Shown: positions 12,561-24,885, counted from the stretch's first letter. The stretch: DNA of 64,000 nt from Cyrtodaria siliqua (GCA_037043455.1 JAWPHD010011220.1:2501-66500); one strand, 5' to 3'. Notes: generated from the letters alone by a model not told the origin. Made by a program: numbers and translations.

Positions 12561-13081
12561 AATAATTCATACAACAACATTTAAAAGAATTTTACGAAGA
12601 GTTTAAACTTTGACTGACTATATATACAATAGCTTGTTTGAAAGCCCAGCATGCATTTCTTTTAATGAACAATTTAATTTACACTTTATATGAACAAATA
12701 TCTAGCTTAAACTTAAGTAAAGGATCATTAACGTTATCAACGATTGTGCTGATAAATGCTTAATAACAGGGAGATTATTAAAAATGACAATTCATATTCT
12801 TATATGAAGGACTTTAATTAAACGCATACTTGGCATCAAGATCAGTATGCATAATTTTTTCTTTTTTTTACAGTTTAGTGGTCGATTGCAGACGGATTTT
12901 TAAACTAGGAAAACTGGGAGTGGCACTGTGGTAGAGCTCAGAACTCGACCGACCTTAGAGTTTTAAACTACATCCTTCACGTGTGTATCCAACAGCCTGA
13001 AGTGGTTAAGACGTTTCTAAGCGGCTCCTCTCTGGAACCTATGGAAGACAGAACGTGCTGCAGAGCGTCATTTACGAGGTA
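12561..13081. other. No feature recognised
   Basis: AT-rich spacer between helicase remnant and the minus-strand transposase remnant. The pieces around 12450-12550 (gcgccggcctgaggacca) look like a short tRNA-like or repeat fragment but could not be assigned. Confidence 0.35.
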
Positions 13082-14029
13082 TTATTTTTTAACGTATTTA
13101 ATGTGTGTGCTACTGTTCTGTGAACTTCTTTTTCTTGCAGTTTGTTTTAGTGAGCAGTCATATGGAAGCGCAGCTGCACGACTTTTACCAGCATTTGCTT
13201 TCTGTGACACAATGTTCTGTCCTAGTATAATATTATTTACTGCTCGTCTATATCGAAGGGCGTTGGGGTTGGAATTGGCACCATTATATGTGGACCGTTG
13301 CTGGTTGAAGGTATTCTCGATGACGTCCGAGTTTACTAGTCCTGACGTAATGTATACTAGGTATTTAGAGTTCAGTACCATTTTACACAACTCTATAAAC
13401 CCTATAAACATGATTGAATGTCTTCATGGTATTGGAGAGACATTATCATTATCATTTTTCCTCTGTTTTTTTTGTTGAACATTTCCACTTCTCAAACCAT
13501 TCAGCGATTAACAGCAACTCTGCTAGTCTGGGGTCATCGCTCAGTTTTACTGATCTCATGTCTCGAAATATCTTTATCAGTTTGGATGTGTTTTTTAATA
13601 ATTCAATTACTCCATTAAAAACTGAACCCTTATCCCCTAAATAGTATTGATACTGCAACATCATACGCAACATTTCACTAACCAGAATGTCTTCAGCAAG
13701 GTGATTTCTCATTTTTGCTTGATTGGAAGTGTATACATGTTCATTGGTTAGCTTCCTGTGCAGTTGCCCGGCATTGGTCCTGTCCCTGTTGTAGCAGTCG
13801 ATAAACAATAGCCATTGGATTGTATCTCCATTACTTAAAGCTGTACAATCTCTATTTTAACTGGTAATAACGCATGCATATGAATGAGTCACGTGTGAAG
13901 TAGTTTCAAATCGACGAACACCCCAAAAGTCGGTATATAAGCTGAAATCGATGCGTACAATTTCACATTTTTATTTAGCCTCCGTACAGGTAACATCGAT
14001 AAATATACGGCTCCAGAATATATGTGATA

Positions 14030-14125
14030 AAACAACAGTTGCCCGGAACAGGATTTGAACCACAGCCTTGCCTTTGTAAGTTTTGAAAGATGTACGCTGA
14101 ACCACTAGACCACTGCTATTTATTG
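14030..14125 (-). repeat. tRNA-like sequence inside transposase remnant
   Basis: The minus strand shows tggtctagtggttcagcg (box A-like) and, 50 bases on, ggttcaaatcc (box B), ending in tgttccgggc. The acceptor arms do not pair, so it is a degenerate tRNA or SINE head rather than a working tRNA gene. It lies between two coding blocks of the P-type transposase remnant. Confidence 0.4.
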
Positions 14126-14397
14126 GTATGTTGTAGCATTTTTAACACTAAATAGGCATTACGTAATAACAAGCGCGCGCACACAGACTCATCAAGCGCT
14201 AAATAACAAGTCGAGATTTGGTTGTTTTGAGGTGAAGTATTAGTTTCATATTGATAACATACAGTATTACACCAGGCAATGTTAATTTACACGACAATAT
14301 GTACTACATATTTATTGATCCATCGTTAGTTGCGTTCAAATATGTTAAGCTTTTTTGCCTCATAATAAAGGGTAGTAAGTATACTATTTTTTTAAGT

Positions 14398-14465
14398 AGC
14401 TTTGTAGTTCAGTTGATAGAGCACCGCACTTGAAATCAGACGGTCGTGTGTTCGAGCCCCGAAAG
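14398..14465 (+). repeat. Degenerate tRNA-like sequence
   Basis: Box A-like tagttcagttgatagagc with a pairable D stem (gttc/gagc) is followed by box B-like tgttcgagcccc. The T stem and acceptor do not pair well. It is probably a tRNA pseudogene or a SINE head. Confidence 0.35.
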
Positions 14466-16264
14466 AAGCTAACTTTTTTTTCTGTAAAAATTACTGTTAC
14501 GTGTGTATAGGTACGATGAGAACTGGTCGATGTATATACAGTAAGTGATTTCCTGCGCTATATTTGCTCGCTTAAATACCCGATTTCGACATGAGCTGGT
14601 GAACATGAAGTTACAAATAAAGACACGCCTACAATGAAAAAATCGATTGATATAGGGACTCTGTAGCTTTAAGGTGTTGACTGTTTGGTTACACCAGTCT
14701 TCAGAATGTTGTTCCTTATTTTCCTGACTACATGGGAAATGTCCATCATAAACACCATACCCCCAAAACAACATGGGCACTGTTTTTGTATATGCAATTG
14801 AATTTGAACCGATATTTATTTTCATGAATGATCGCTACTTTGTGCACCGTCCATGCAGGTATATACTGTTTTGAAACCATACATTTTCAGTTTGTCAACA
14901 GCTTTCCAGAACAATGAGTATAGTTCAAGCGCCTGTATGCCATCAGAGATAAAATGGGCAACTGGGAATCGGAAACCTGTGACCCCTAAGAAAACCAAAG
15001 CAATGCATGTGTCCCTAGTATTATTTCATTCTTCCCTTTTCTCATTATGTCCATCAGACCAGAAAGTTCTATTACTGCGTAATCCCCAGATTTACTGAAT
15101 ATCGGCTTGTATCGACATTTCATCAATAGCAAGCCCATCTACAAGGCCTTTATCTGGGATGTTTTTTCGCTATGCTTCTTCATACATCCAGCGGAAGATG
15201 TTTTCGTCGAACCCTACTTCATGCTTTACTTGTTTTGTTTTACTGGAGAAGAACACTCTTTGAGGGTCACACAAGGTAATTACTTGCCCTTACACATTCA
15301 TAAGATGGAGGACTTCTGCAGAACCTTGAAGACATAAAGATATAATGTTCTGAGTCCTCCTTCTTCCCCTGGGATCTCTGCTTACATTATGAGCCTGGCT
15401 TAGGAACAACTCTACCATTTCATCATTTACATCAGGCATGAGTTTCTTAATTTCTTCTTTTGTTACAGTCTTAGGAGTCTTAATACCAGATTTAGATGAT
15501 TTCTGATCAAGGTTGCTAGACCTTGACACACTTTTTTCTTGTGTCATATCCATCTTTGGAGTAGAATGTGTAAATACCATTCTAAGGCACTTTGTACGTG
15601 AGTCAGCTAATGAATTCATAAGAAGAACTCTGTTACAAAGTAAATGTCGCAGACGTCTGCTTTCATTTTCAACACATTGCTAGGTTTCTAATGTATGAAA
15701 CCTACTCATTATAATTGTTTTGGTCACTTTAATACCTTCACATAAGCTTCAATAATCCAACAGATTTTATTACATGTCCTATGCTCTCACTGTCCGCTGT
15801 ATATTAGTTGCAAATAAAAACAGTGCTCAAATCTAACAATCGACCACTAATTTCCAGAGTCCAATCTCCATTGGATAAGCAGGTCACACTTTTTACTATT
15901 TTGTTCCCATTACTAAAACATCTTGTTTCAACAGCGCACTTTAACTTATCTTTACAAACTTCAACAATTTCAACGTTAGCAGGTAATAATTCTTTCATTT
16001 CTTCAGGTGTTTTTGAATGTGAAGATACTGGAACTGTGGTTTCTACAGGTTTTAAGGAAATCCCATTGTATGTTGTAATTGTTGTACTGTATTTGTTCCT
16101 TTTCCTAATAGCTTTTGGAAACAATTTCAAAATATGGTACAAAAATATACGCTTACTGCAATTTGTATACATTTCACTTTCTTTTATTTTAAAATCGAAA
16201 GCGATGTACAGCTTGTTGACTTCTTTTGCCTCAGTTGGGTTTTCTAACACCCGTGATAGATAAA

Positions 16265-16769
16265 AGCTTATTACATATAGATATAAAAATTGAACAGGAA
16301 AAGCAGCATTTAAGGACGACAGTCAACCTCAAACACACACATAAACAAAGAACAAACTTAAAGATGAACAAAAGGCCAAATAAGACATCACAAACACAAA
16401 ATAGTTGACAATAAGACTACCGCCTTGGAACGGTCAGTGGGAAATGAAAGAGCAGCTGGGGTTTAAACCAGGCTCTAGAGTGCACTCTTATCCTACTGCC
16501 AACACAATAAAACAGGACAGTGTAAATAAAGAAATCCCCGCCATGAACTATTCTCTAATCAACAAGGCAGCATTAATAGCCAATATAAATAAAACACAAA
16601 GATGCTCGTGTGTATATAAATACAAACAAAACTATAGCCTAGATAGCCACAAAGAAGGTACTCAATGACTTGCAATTGGCAGAAGCCAGAGCAACAAGAG
16701 AATAAACCACTGAGTGAACGACAAGACAAGACTGCAAACAAACATCAAACGCCACCGTCCTTTTGGGCT
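16265..16769 (-). mobile_element. Penelope-like element 3' tail (minus)
   Basis: Non-coding continuation of the adjacent RT on the minus strand. It holds the same landmarks as 29560-30075 in order and ends with the tail motif around gacgacagtcaacc and gaacaggaaaagcagcattt. This pairs with the RT to make the most complete PLE 3' half in the window. Confidence 0.8.
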
Positions 16770-17880
16770 TTAGGTAGACATCATCATAGGGTCCACAGCC
16801 TGTCCGGTCATCGCACAATCAAAGCAGAAAGCATAGTTGCGAACTGTAAATGGGTCCACCACCAAGCATGCAGTGCGTTGCAAAATGATTGGGTCATAAC
16901 CTCTTTTGATAAACCTTTTCACAAGTTTAACAAAGATAGTATGAAAGTGATCATGACCAAGGATTTTACGAAGTTGGTAAATCACGTCAGCAGAGAAGTC
17001 AGGTTGTCCTTGTCTCAGAGGAGTTCTTAAATTACTTTTATATTTAGAAAGAAGATCGTGGTTACGATAATAAAATTTTGCAAAAGTTTTACGAAGTTTC
17101 TTGTAACGGTAACGCTGATGAAGCAGCTTTTTAATTATATAAAGATTACGAATATTAAAGTCCTCAACTCGAGTACAAGCTCTAGAAACACGAATAAGTT
17201 GATACACATAGACCCAATAAGAAGTTGTTCGGGGAACATCCCCATCTAAATTGGGATAATTACATGTAACAATATCAAAATTAAAATCATCTCTCTTGTC
17301 ATAGATTTTGCTAATTCTTTCACCATTTTCAATCGAGAGATGTAAATCAAGAAAAAAAGCATTAGTTTCAGAAATATTAGCTTTGTTAAGTTGAAGTGCT
17401 TTAGGGTATATATTATTAACCATAGTAGAAAAGAAAGGGTTGTCAATGTTTAATATGTCATCCAGATACCGAGAGGTGTCATTAAAGGCCTCAATAACAT
17501 CTTCCTGGGTATCTGTTAAAAGACTCAACATGAAATATTTTTCATAGCAATATAAAAACAAATCTGCGACAAGTGGTGCACAGTTCGTTACCATAGGGAT
17601 ACCAACAATCCGTCTATAAACGGTCGTTCCATACCTGGCGAAAATGTTATCTAATAGGAAGATGAGTGCTTCACAAACTTCTTGGCAAGTCCACATAGTG
17701 TAATTGTCTAAACAGCCGTTAGTAAAAAACGCTTTAATATTATTACAGGCCAAACATGTAGTATATTCCCTAGCGACTGTTTTTGAATAAGGTGATGTGG
17801 TAAGGTTGTATATAGTATAGAGAAGTCATAAGTGCTAATAGATGAAACTTGACGTTTATCGCACATTTAATCAAAACAAT
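16770..17880 (-). pseudogene. Penelope-like reverse transcriptase, best copy
   Basis: An open frame of 327 codons (17753-16770) covers the RT fingers-palm to the C-terminal region. GIPMVTNCAPLVADL (residues 51-65) is the template-grip block, with V where the family has G. RYLDDIL (95-101) is the catalytic box with both aspartates. FFLDLHLSIENG, SYWVYVYQLIRVSRAC, and LLHQRYRYKKLRKTFAKFYY follow. Upstream to about 17880 a frameshifted stretch still shows the STYDFS motif A, so the element is 5'-truncated and frame-broken. RT function is known for the family; assignment to Penelope-like elements is inferred from sequence type and from a GIY-YIG-like fragment at 25.5 kb. No intact endonuclease follows. 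Confidence 0.8.
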
Positions 17881-19499
17881 CCTATTCACTACCACTGAGC
17901 ACGCTGATGTTCTTGTATGAAAAACGTTTTTAAAATATCTGTTGCTGTATTATCTTCTTACCAAGATTATGTTATGATACTGGAGCTAGCCTCAAGACTG
18001 ACTTTAGAAAATTACAAAAGTAAATTTGGAGAATATGTATCATAGCCTATGAGGTAGCCTAATGCATTATCTCTAACATGCCTTGAAACTTCAACTTTTA
18101 AACATTTGATTTTCTATATTTTCTTGATATTTTGAAATTCAATCAATTTTATATGAAGTCATGAAATTGGATGCTTAGTTTTATTGCAATTATATTAGTG
18201 GAATTTCAATGACTATTGTCTATTATATACATGCTACATGCAAGGGATACTACGCTGCTGTAAATAAATGCTATATATGCTAAGATATTGTTGAATTGCT
18301 AGTACACTAGATGACACAAGTTTATAAGTACCCCATTTACACTGTATGTCATATATTTTAAATGGAATGTACAATTTACAATTTTGACCAAAAAGCATAT
18401 GAAAACTCATCAATATTGTTTAACAGATTCATCAAATAAAATTGAAAATGAATAATCCATTTGATAATCAGATTACAGTCAGTCAAAGCTTTAATGAACG
18501 TCTTCAAAATTTGAACACGTTTTTTGATGAAAAATATATATTTTAGTAGCATTTCAAATCAAGTGTTTTTAAGTGTAGTCCAGTGTATATCTAATATTTA
18601 TGCATAGGTTAGTTACCCACCACACTTTCTCAAATGCATTGTAAGGAATTTATTTGTGTCCTATTGGTGCATATTTAAACCTCCACCTTTCCATAAATGA
18701 AGGAGATTTTTTAAAACACCGTATATCCCTGTTTTAACACCCTGGGAGCCTTGCATTTTACAAATAGGGGTGTTTATATGATGCCATTTTAGCGAGAAAA
18801 CCAACTTTGTAATTAGCTATTAACAAAATTAAAACAATTCTAGCAGGCATGCTCTGTGTTAAAAAACAAGACATGTTAAAAAAAAGAAGACATTATCTCT
18901 ATAAAATGCTTAAAGTTGATGTGACTATTAATTATAACTTGTAATATAGCTACCTGTGAGATAGTTTTCTCTAGAAAGTAGTGGTAGGTGGGGCCTTTAT
19001 TTGGTGTGTGTTGGGGTCGGTTGGCGTTTATTAAAAGGTATACGCTAGTAGAAATAATTATTGTTAATAAGGCAACAACTCAAATTCATGAACAAAGTAC
19101 TTCATTGTGAACATGGTAAAAGTAAACAACTTGTTTAAAGTCTGATAATATATAATGACGTAGATGTTAAAAAATATATGAAATAGCAAATTTATTAATG
19201 GTATTTTGACAGTTGATTTTTCAAATTGCCAGTTCACATTTAAAACACAGGCAATAACTATATATATCAAACATAAACTATGTACTGAAAATATAGAAAC
19301 TGTTTATAACTGGAAGTAAATTATGTAAAATTGATAGTTTTATTTATAAATTGTCTATTGAAAAATACGTTGTACCAGAAAAAATGTAACAAAAATGTAA
19401 GGCCTGTAAATCATGTCAAAGGCTCTACTGATATGGGGTTGTTAAAAGAAATGATTATTAAAACCTAAAAAGCGGGAAGTAAAATAATTTCCATATTTG
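17881..19499. other. AT-rich DNA without recognised features
   Basis: More than 1.6 kb of AT-rich sequence with no convincing coding frames, RNA genes or known repeat. Short runs of A and T are common. Confidence 0.5.
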
Positions 19500-19905
19500 G
19501 AAATAAACCAATTCGATGTTTAAATTGCTGGTCCGAGCACAATTTGGCAGACACCGCCCATTTCACAGCACAAGAATTATTGATTCTTGAAGCAGACATT
19601 GATTTGTATGAAAATGAAGTTGTTAGTGAACAATTTGACAGTGAATTTGACAATATATTCAATTATTTCGGAAACACAATGTCAGTCGGTTGATTTGCCA
19701 CGAGAGGATTCGGGAAAATATCAAATGTGAACATGTTGTTACTCCTATGCAATACAACACAAATGAAATTTTAAAAGACATTGATACAAGTAAATTGGAA
19801 CTGTTTGCAAAAACTGAATTTGCTAAATTGTAATCATTCAGTGAAATTCTTGATATTGATCCTGAAAAGGCAATTCCTGTGTCAGCTAAAACACAATGTG
19901 ATTTT
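19500..19905 (+). pseudogene. Possible decayed coding remnant, unidentified
   Basis: Frames here give protein-like pieces such as DTSKLELFAKTEFAKL and FSEILDIDPEKAIPVSAKT separated by stops and frame changes. The amino-acid mix is acidic and typical of real protein rather than AT-rich noise. I do not recognise the family. It lies just upstream of a MITE fragment. Confidence 0.25.
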
Positions 19906-19962
19906 TATTCCAAAGTGCACAACTATCAATATATATATATATGTATATAATGAAAGGAAAAA

Positions 19963-20222
19963 GTAACGTGACACGGGAATTTCCGCTATATATTGTATGT
20001 ACAACATGCCGCTGTTAATTGAAGGTACATGGCTACGTAAGATCTTTCCTTTCCAAAAAAAAAGACTAAAACAACACGTTACACAGCAAATAGTATTCCT
20101 GCAAAGTTTCATTATTGACAGAGTACGCGTTTGGCGCAAACTTAGGATGCAACATTTTGAAAACTCTTTACGTTAAATACAGTACTGAACTGGCTCAATT
20201 TTTCAAAGAGGAGCTTCAACAA
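19963..20222 (+). repeat. Partial copy of TA-flanked MITE
   Basis: About 250 bp match the left and central parts of the element at 40578-41060, from cacgggaatttccgctatat to cagtactgaactggctcaat. The extreme left terminus is altered and the right inverted terminus is missing, so this copy is truncated. Confidence 0.75.
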
Positions 20223-20514
20223 GCGTGGTCAAGAGGTAATGTGCAATCGGGCCGGAAAGTGACCGGCCATTGACTAAGACCGGGCCAGCCGGGAAGAAGA
20301 TTTTGCGCGCTATAACACCATAACTTTCTGATTTTGAGGATTTATGCCTTTATACGGTTGCTAGGAGAGTTCACATTTTTAAGACGGTTCCAGTAGTGCT
20401 AGCAGTTTCAGTATGGGTACCTGAACTTAGCAATAGAACAATTATATTGCGTATTTGTACTGAAGCACTGGTCAAAGTGATAAATAATCAGGCTTAGTCC
20501 TTAGACAGTAAGTC

Positions 20515-20910
20515 TTACCATTTAGATGAGGATTTTTCCCGAGCAACTTCTTATGTTGTTTATGTGTCTCAACTTATTCGTTTTTCTAGAGCTTGTACTC
20601 GAGTTGAGGACTTCAATATTCGTAATCTTTGTATAACTAAAAAACTACTCCATCAGGGTTACCGTTATCATAAACTTCGTAAAACCTTTGCAAAATTTAA
20701 TTATCGTAACCCTGATCTTCTTTCCAAATATAAAAGTAATTTAAGAACTCGTCTGAGACACATCACTATCACAACCTGGTGACGTGATTTACACACTTCG
20801 TAAGATCCTTGGTCATGATCACTTTCATACTATCTTTGTTAAACTTGTTAAAAGTTTTATCAAAAGAGGTTATGACTCAATCATTTTGCAACGCACTGCA
20901 TGCTTGGTGG
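20515..20910 (+). pseudogene. Penelope-like RT, 5' part of a split copy
   Basis: The plus strand encodes SYVVYVSQLIRFSRACTRVE, DFNIRNLCITKKLLHQGYRY and onwards, matching the 16.8-17.7 kb copy, with a frameshift after NLRTRLR. The match runs through HDHFHT, FVKLVK and RTACLVV and stops abruptly at 20910. The next expected codons of the family appear at 29493 in the same orientation, so these two segments look like one PLE copy split by later insertions. Confidence 0.8.
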
Positions 20911-21225
20911 TGCCTGTACAAAATTTGACGCCTGTAAATGAGGCGTCATTTTACTGAAATTCTAGGCGTCAATTGTAATTCACCTATACTGGAAAATCCA
21001 GGCGGAATCGGGCAGGAAACCAGGTGGAAAGGAGGCGGAAACCAGGCGTCATTTTAGCCGAATTATGCAAATGAGGTAAAATCAAATGACGCCCGGCATT
21101 CTTTAAAACGACGGGCGTCAAAATATCCTGGCGGAATCGAGCAGGAAACCAGGCGAAAAGGAGGCGGAAACCAGGCGTCATTTTTGCCGAATTATGGAAA
21201 TGAGGTAAAATAAAATGACGCCCGG
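20911..21225 (+). mobile_element. GACGCC-rich element, left segment
   Basis: Begins tgcctgtacaaaatttgacg exactly where PLE homology ends. The interior repeats gcgtcatttt, ggcggaatcg and gcaggaaaccagg; a unit of about 135 bp is present twice (roughly 21000-21225). The sequence resumes at 25074 after the foldback insertion and reaches an inverted copy of the start, ttgtacaggca, at 25169-25179. Related GACGCC-rich sequence ending in tcgtacagg lies at 29130-29492. It carries no coding sequence and looks like a non-autonomous TIR element. Confidence 0.6.
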
Positions 21226-21420
21226 TGTAACGAAGTAAAGTGGCCCCCATAGAATAACGAACCCCCGGTCATTATTCCCCATAGAATAACGACCCCACGG
21301 TCATTATTCTTTAGAAAAAGTGATCCCTTTTCTATAAAATACTGACCCCCGTTAAAAAATAATGAACCCCCTTGATGATATCTATAAAATATTGACCCCC
21401 ATCTAGTCGATCACTAACTG
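21226..21420. repeat. Left terminal region of foldback element
   Basis: Repeats of ccccatagaataacga, acccccggtcattatt and tataaaatactgaccccc make up a degenerate subterminal array. The inverted counterpart is at 24900-25073 (ggtcgttattctatgggg, gaccgggggtc). Confidence 0.8.
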
Positions 21421-21456
21421 AATATTAACTACTAAAAGTGTTATAATTGCTAATAC

Positions 21457-21545
<89 letters not shown>

Positions 21546-21548
21546 GCT
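21457..21548 (+). repeat. (TTG)n(CTG)n microsatellite
   Basis: About 11 TTG units run into about 19 CTG units with one CTA interruption. CTG tracts of this length can form hairpins. The alanine/valine-like open frame across it is a composition effect. Confidence 0.95.
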
Positions 21549-21579
21549 TTCGAAGAAGTAGTAGTACTTACAAATAGCG

Positions 21580-21675
21580 AAAGTTGCAGACTATGTTTGA
21601 TTGAGTCTGTTCATGGACAGTACTGGGTACTGCAACACTGTCCACGCCCCGTAGCACCAGAGTCTTCAAAATAAG
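21580..21675 (+). repeat. Double-hairpin repeat fragment inside foldback
   Basis: Contains gactatgtttgattgagtc, tgttcatggacagt and tgtccacgccccgtagcacc, matching the double-hairpin family (35990-36060) although the stems are eroded. It shows that this family also sits inside the foldback element. Confidence 0.55.
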
Positions 21676-21734
21676 AGGAGTCTTTTTCACTGCATATTAC
21701 GGTGTTCCGTTAGGCTCATAGCGGTCTCTCTGAA

Positions 21735-22115
21735 AGGCGATGGTAAGATGGCAATGCACGATAACGCGATGGTAAGATGGCGATAGTGCAATAATAAGAT
21801 GACTATATGCAATGGTAAGATGACGAAGCGCGATGGCAAGATGGAAAAATCGCGCATCACCATCTTATCATCGCCATCTTACCATCGCGCATCGCCATCT
21901 TACCACCGTGCATCGTCATCTTACTATCGAGCATCGTCAGCTTAGAGTAAAGGCGATGCGCGATAGTAAGATGGCTATGAGCTATGGTAAGGTGATGCGC
22001 GATACGCGATAGTAAGATGGAGATGCGCGATGGTAAGATGACGATGGAAAAAAACATCGCGTTATCGCGCATCGCCATTTTACCGTCGTCCTCGTACTAT
22101 CGCGTATCGCGCATC
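21735..22115. repeat. GATGGTAAGATGGC palindromic cluster
   Basis: Short units of the type gcgatggtaagatggc occur many times in both orientations (plus around 21738-21845 and 21950-22050, minus around 21850-21945 and 22060-22120), allowing extensive cruciform pairing. Not coding. Confidence 0.85.
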
Positions 22116-22149
22116 GTTTTCCGACCGAACCTGAGCAGATCAGATGTTC

Positions 22150-23560
22150 AGACAACATGCCCATCTCCGAATGGTTTTCTGACACTTTCAAAGTCAATCC
22201 GCACGAACTCAACCTGGAGGGGTTGGAGTGGGTCGGACCCCATCGAATGATATGAGTCATTCCGTCGGCAATGCAGACAGCAGAGGTCCAAACTCCAAAA
22301 TAGACCATGACACTGTATGTGGGCCCATCTCCGGCTAGTTTTTGTCGCATTAAGAGTCTTGACCTGGTGGAGGATGGAGTGGGCCGGACCCCTAGTCGGG
22401 TGGTATGAGTCGTTCCATAGCGAATGCTTCGGTATGCCGAAGGCAGGGACCCGAATTGCCCACGACGCTGTATGTGGCCAGTCTCCGGCTGGGTTTTGTG
22501 ACCTTCAGAGAGTCAATCCGTCCGGACTCGACCTGGTGTACGTGGAGTGAGTCGGACCCAACGTCGGGTGGTATGAATTCTTCCGTCAAGAACACTCTGG
22601 TATGCTGACGGCCGAGGAACAAAGTTGGACACTATCTGTGGTCCCAGATACGGCTGGTAAGTTTCACCTTCTGAGTCAATCCGCATTAACTCGAGTGGGT
22701 CGGACTCCCTATTGAGTGGTAGAAGTCCTTTCGTCGGGAATGCTTTGGTATGCCACTGACACTGTATGTGGGCCAATATCCGGCTGGTTTTTGTCGCCTT
22801 CAGAGTCAATCTGCCCGAACTTGACCTGGTGGGGGTTGGCCCCAAGTCGGTTGGTATGAGCCGTTCCGTCGGGCTTGCTTTGGTATGCCGACGGCAGAGG
22901 CCCCATATGCCCTCTGACACTGCATGTGGGCCAATCTCCGGCTGGTTTGTGTCGCTTTCAGAGTCAATCTGCCCGAACTTGACCTGGTGGGGGTTGGCCC
23001 CAAGTCGGTTGGTATGAGCCGTTCCGTCGGGCTTGCTTTGGTATGCCGACGGCAGAGGCCCCATATGCCCTCTGACACTGCATGTGGGCCAATCTCCGGC
23101 TGGTTTGTGTTGCCTTCGGTGTCAATCCGCCCGTACTAGACCTAATGTGAGTTGGAGTGGGTTGGACCCCCAGTCAGTTGGTACGAGTCGTTCCGTCGGG
23201 AATACTCTGGTATGCCGACGGAAGAGGCCTGAAATGTCACCTATACGTACGCCCATCTCCGGTTGACTGTTGTCACCTTCAGTCAATCCACCAGAACTCG
23301 ACCTGGTGAGGTTGGATTGGGTATGAACCCTTCCGTCGAGAATATTCTGATATGCCGACGGCTGAGGACCATTCACGAACACTGTCTGTGGTCCCAGATC
23401 TGGCTGGTCATTGTCGCCTTCAGAGTCAATCCGCCCGGGCCCGGCCTAGTGGTTGTTGGAGTGGGTCGGACGGCCAGTCTGTAGGCATGAGTTGGTCCGT
23501 CGGTAATGCCTGGTATGCCGACGGCAGACGCCCGAAATGCCCCTGACACTATATTTGCAT
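22150..23560 (+). repeat. ~158-bp tandem array, left arm
   Basis: About nine units built from ccgtcgg, tatgccgacggcagagg, tgggccaatctccggctgg, agagtcaatccgcccgaact and cgacctggtggggttgg. Two adjacent units (phrase start at 22883 and 23041) are almost identical, giving the 158-bp period. Open frames across it are not conserved between units, so coding is unlikely. Confidence 0.88.
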
Positions 23561-23574
23561 CCATTTCTAGTTCG

Positions 23575-24885
23575 TGTTTTGACACCAGCTGAAGATGGGC
23601 GCATATACATTGTCCAGGTCCATTTTCGCCGTCGCTATACCGGAGTATCCCCGACGGAACGACTCCATTCGACGAGGGATCCGACACTCTCCAACGCTCA
23701 CCATGTCGAGTTCGGGGGGATTGACTCGGCAAAACCCAGCCAGTAATTGACCCACAGACAGTGTCTGGGTCACGTTCTGTCCTCCGCCGTCGGCAATCAC
23801 GAGTATTTCCGATAGAATGACTAACACCAGCCGACGAGTGGTCCGACGCTCTCCAACCGCGGATTGACTGAAGGTGACAAAAACAGCCGGAAATGAGTCC
23901 ACATATATTGTCAGAGGGCCTTTCGGGACGGAACAATTCATACCACCCGACTGGGGTTCGACCCACTCCAACCCCCACTAGGTCGAGTTCGGGTTGATTG
24001 ACTCTGAAGGTGACAAAAACCAGCCAGGGATGATCAACATACAGAGTTATGGGCCGTTATGGGTCTAAGCCGTCGGCATACCAGAGCCTTCTTGACGAAA
24101 CAAGTTATACTTCCAGATTGGGGGTCTACCCCAATAGATCAAGTTCGGGCGGATGGTCTCAGAAGGCGACAAAACCACCCGGAGCTGGGTCCACTGACAG
24201 TGTCCATGTTTGCTCCTCTACCGTCGGAATACCAGTGTATTCCTAACGAAACGACTCATACCACGAGACTTGGGGTGCGACACACTCCAACCTCACTAGG
24301 TCGAGTTCTGACGGAATGATTCCGAATGCGACAAAAACCACCCAGAGCTGGGTCCACAGAGAGTGTCCGTGTTTGGTCCTAAGCCGTCGATATACAAGAC
24401 TATTACCGACGGAACGACTAATACCATCCGATGGAGGGTTCGACCCACTCCAAACACCACCAGGCCGAGTTCGGGCGGATTGACTCTGGATGAGACAAAG
24501 ACCAACCGGAGATGGGCCCACATACAGTGTCAGGGGCTTTTCGGGCATCTGTCGTCGACATACCATAGCATTCCCGACGGACCAACGCATACCTACCGAC
24601 TGGCCGTCCGACCCACTCCAACAACCACTAGGTCGAGCTCGGGCGGATTGACTCTGAAGGCGACAATGAACAGCCACATCTGGGACCTCAGGCAATTTCC
24701 GTGTTTGGTTCCCAGTCGTCAGCATATCAGAGTATTCTCGACGGAAAGGTCCATACCACCTGACGAGGGGTCCGACCCAATCAACCACACCAGGTCGAGA
24801 CCTGGTGGATTGACTGAAGGTGACAACAATCAGCCGGAGATGGGCGTACGTACAGGTGGCATTTCGGGCCTCTGCGAATCGTCAT
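23575..24885 (-). repeat. ~158-bp tandem array, right arm (inverted)
   Basis: About eight units of the same sequence as 22150-23560 but in reverse orientation (for example gttcgggcggattgactctg, ccgtcggcataccagag). The two arrays meet near 23570, so the whole element can fold back on itself. Units are more diverged from each other than the two central left-arm units. Confidence 0.85.

Larger units (their letters stand above)
13082..16250 (-). pseudogene. P-element / THAP9-like transposase, decayed
   Basis: Minus-strand fragments follow the order of a P-type transposase. 16250-15804 is an N-terminal piece with no clear THAP zinc finger. 15619-15290 contains EMVELFLSQAHNVSRDPRG, like the THAP9-type helix-turn-helix. 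15141-15097 encodes GLAIDEMSIQADIQ, the catalytic DEMSIQ block. About 14995-14840 encodes TGFRFPVAHFISDGIQALEL and YTCMDGAQS. About 14760-14700 gives MMDISHVVRKIRNNILKTG, the start of the GTP-binding insertion. 13808-13452 encodes KLTNEHVYTSNQAKM and later FRDMRSVKLSDDPRL. 13411-13110 encodes NSDVIENTFNQQRSTYNGAN and NPNALRYRRAVNNIILGQN, the C-terminal RNase-H-fold end. Frameshifts and stops separate the blocks; some gaps may be introns. Terminal inverted repeats were not found. Confidence 0.8.

Noticed and set aside
16405..17030. Plus-strand frames across 16.4-17.0 kb
   Set aside because: They are antisense to the minus-strand PLE tail and RT.
21447..21674. Val/Ala homopolymer frame
   Set aside because: Produced by the TTG/CTG microsatellite.
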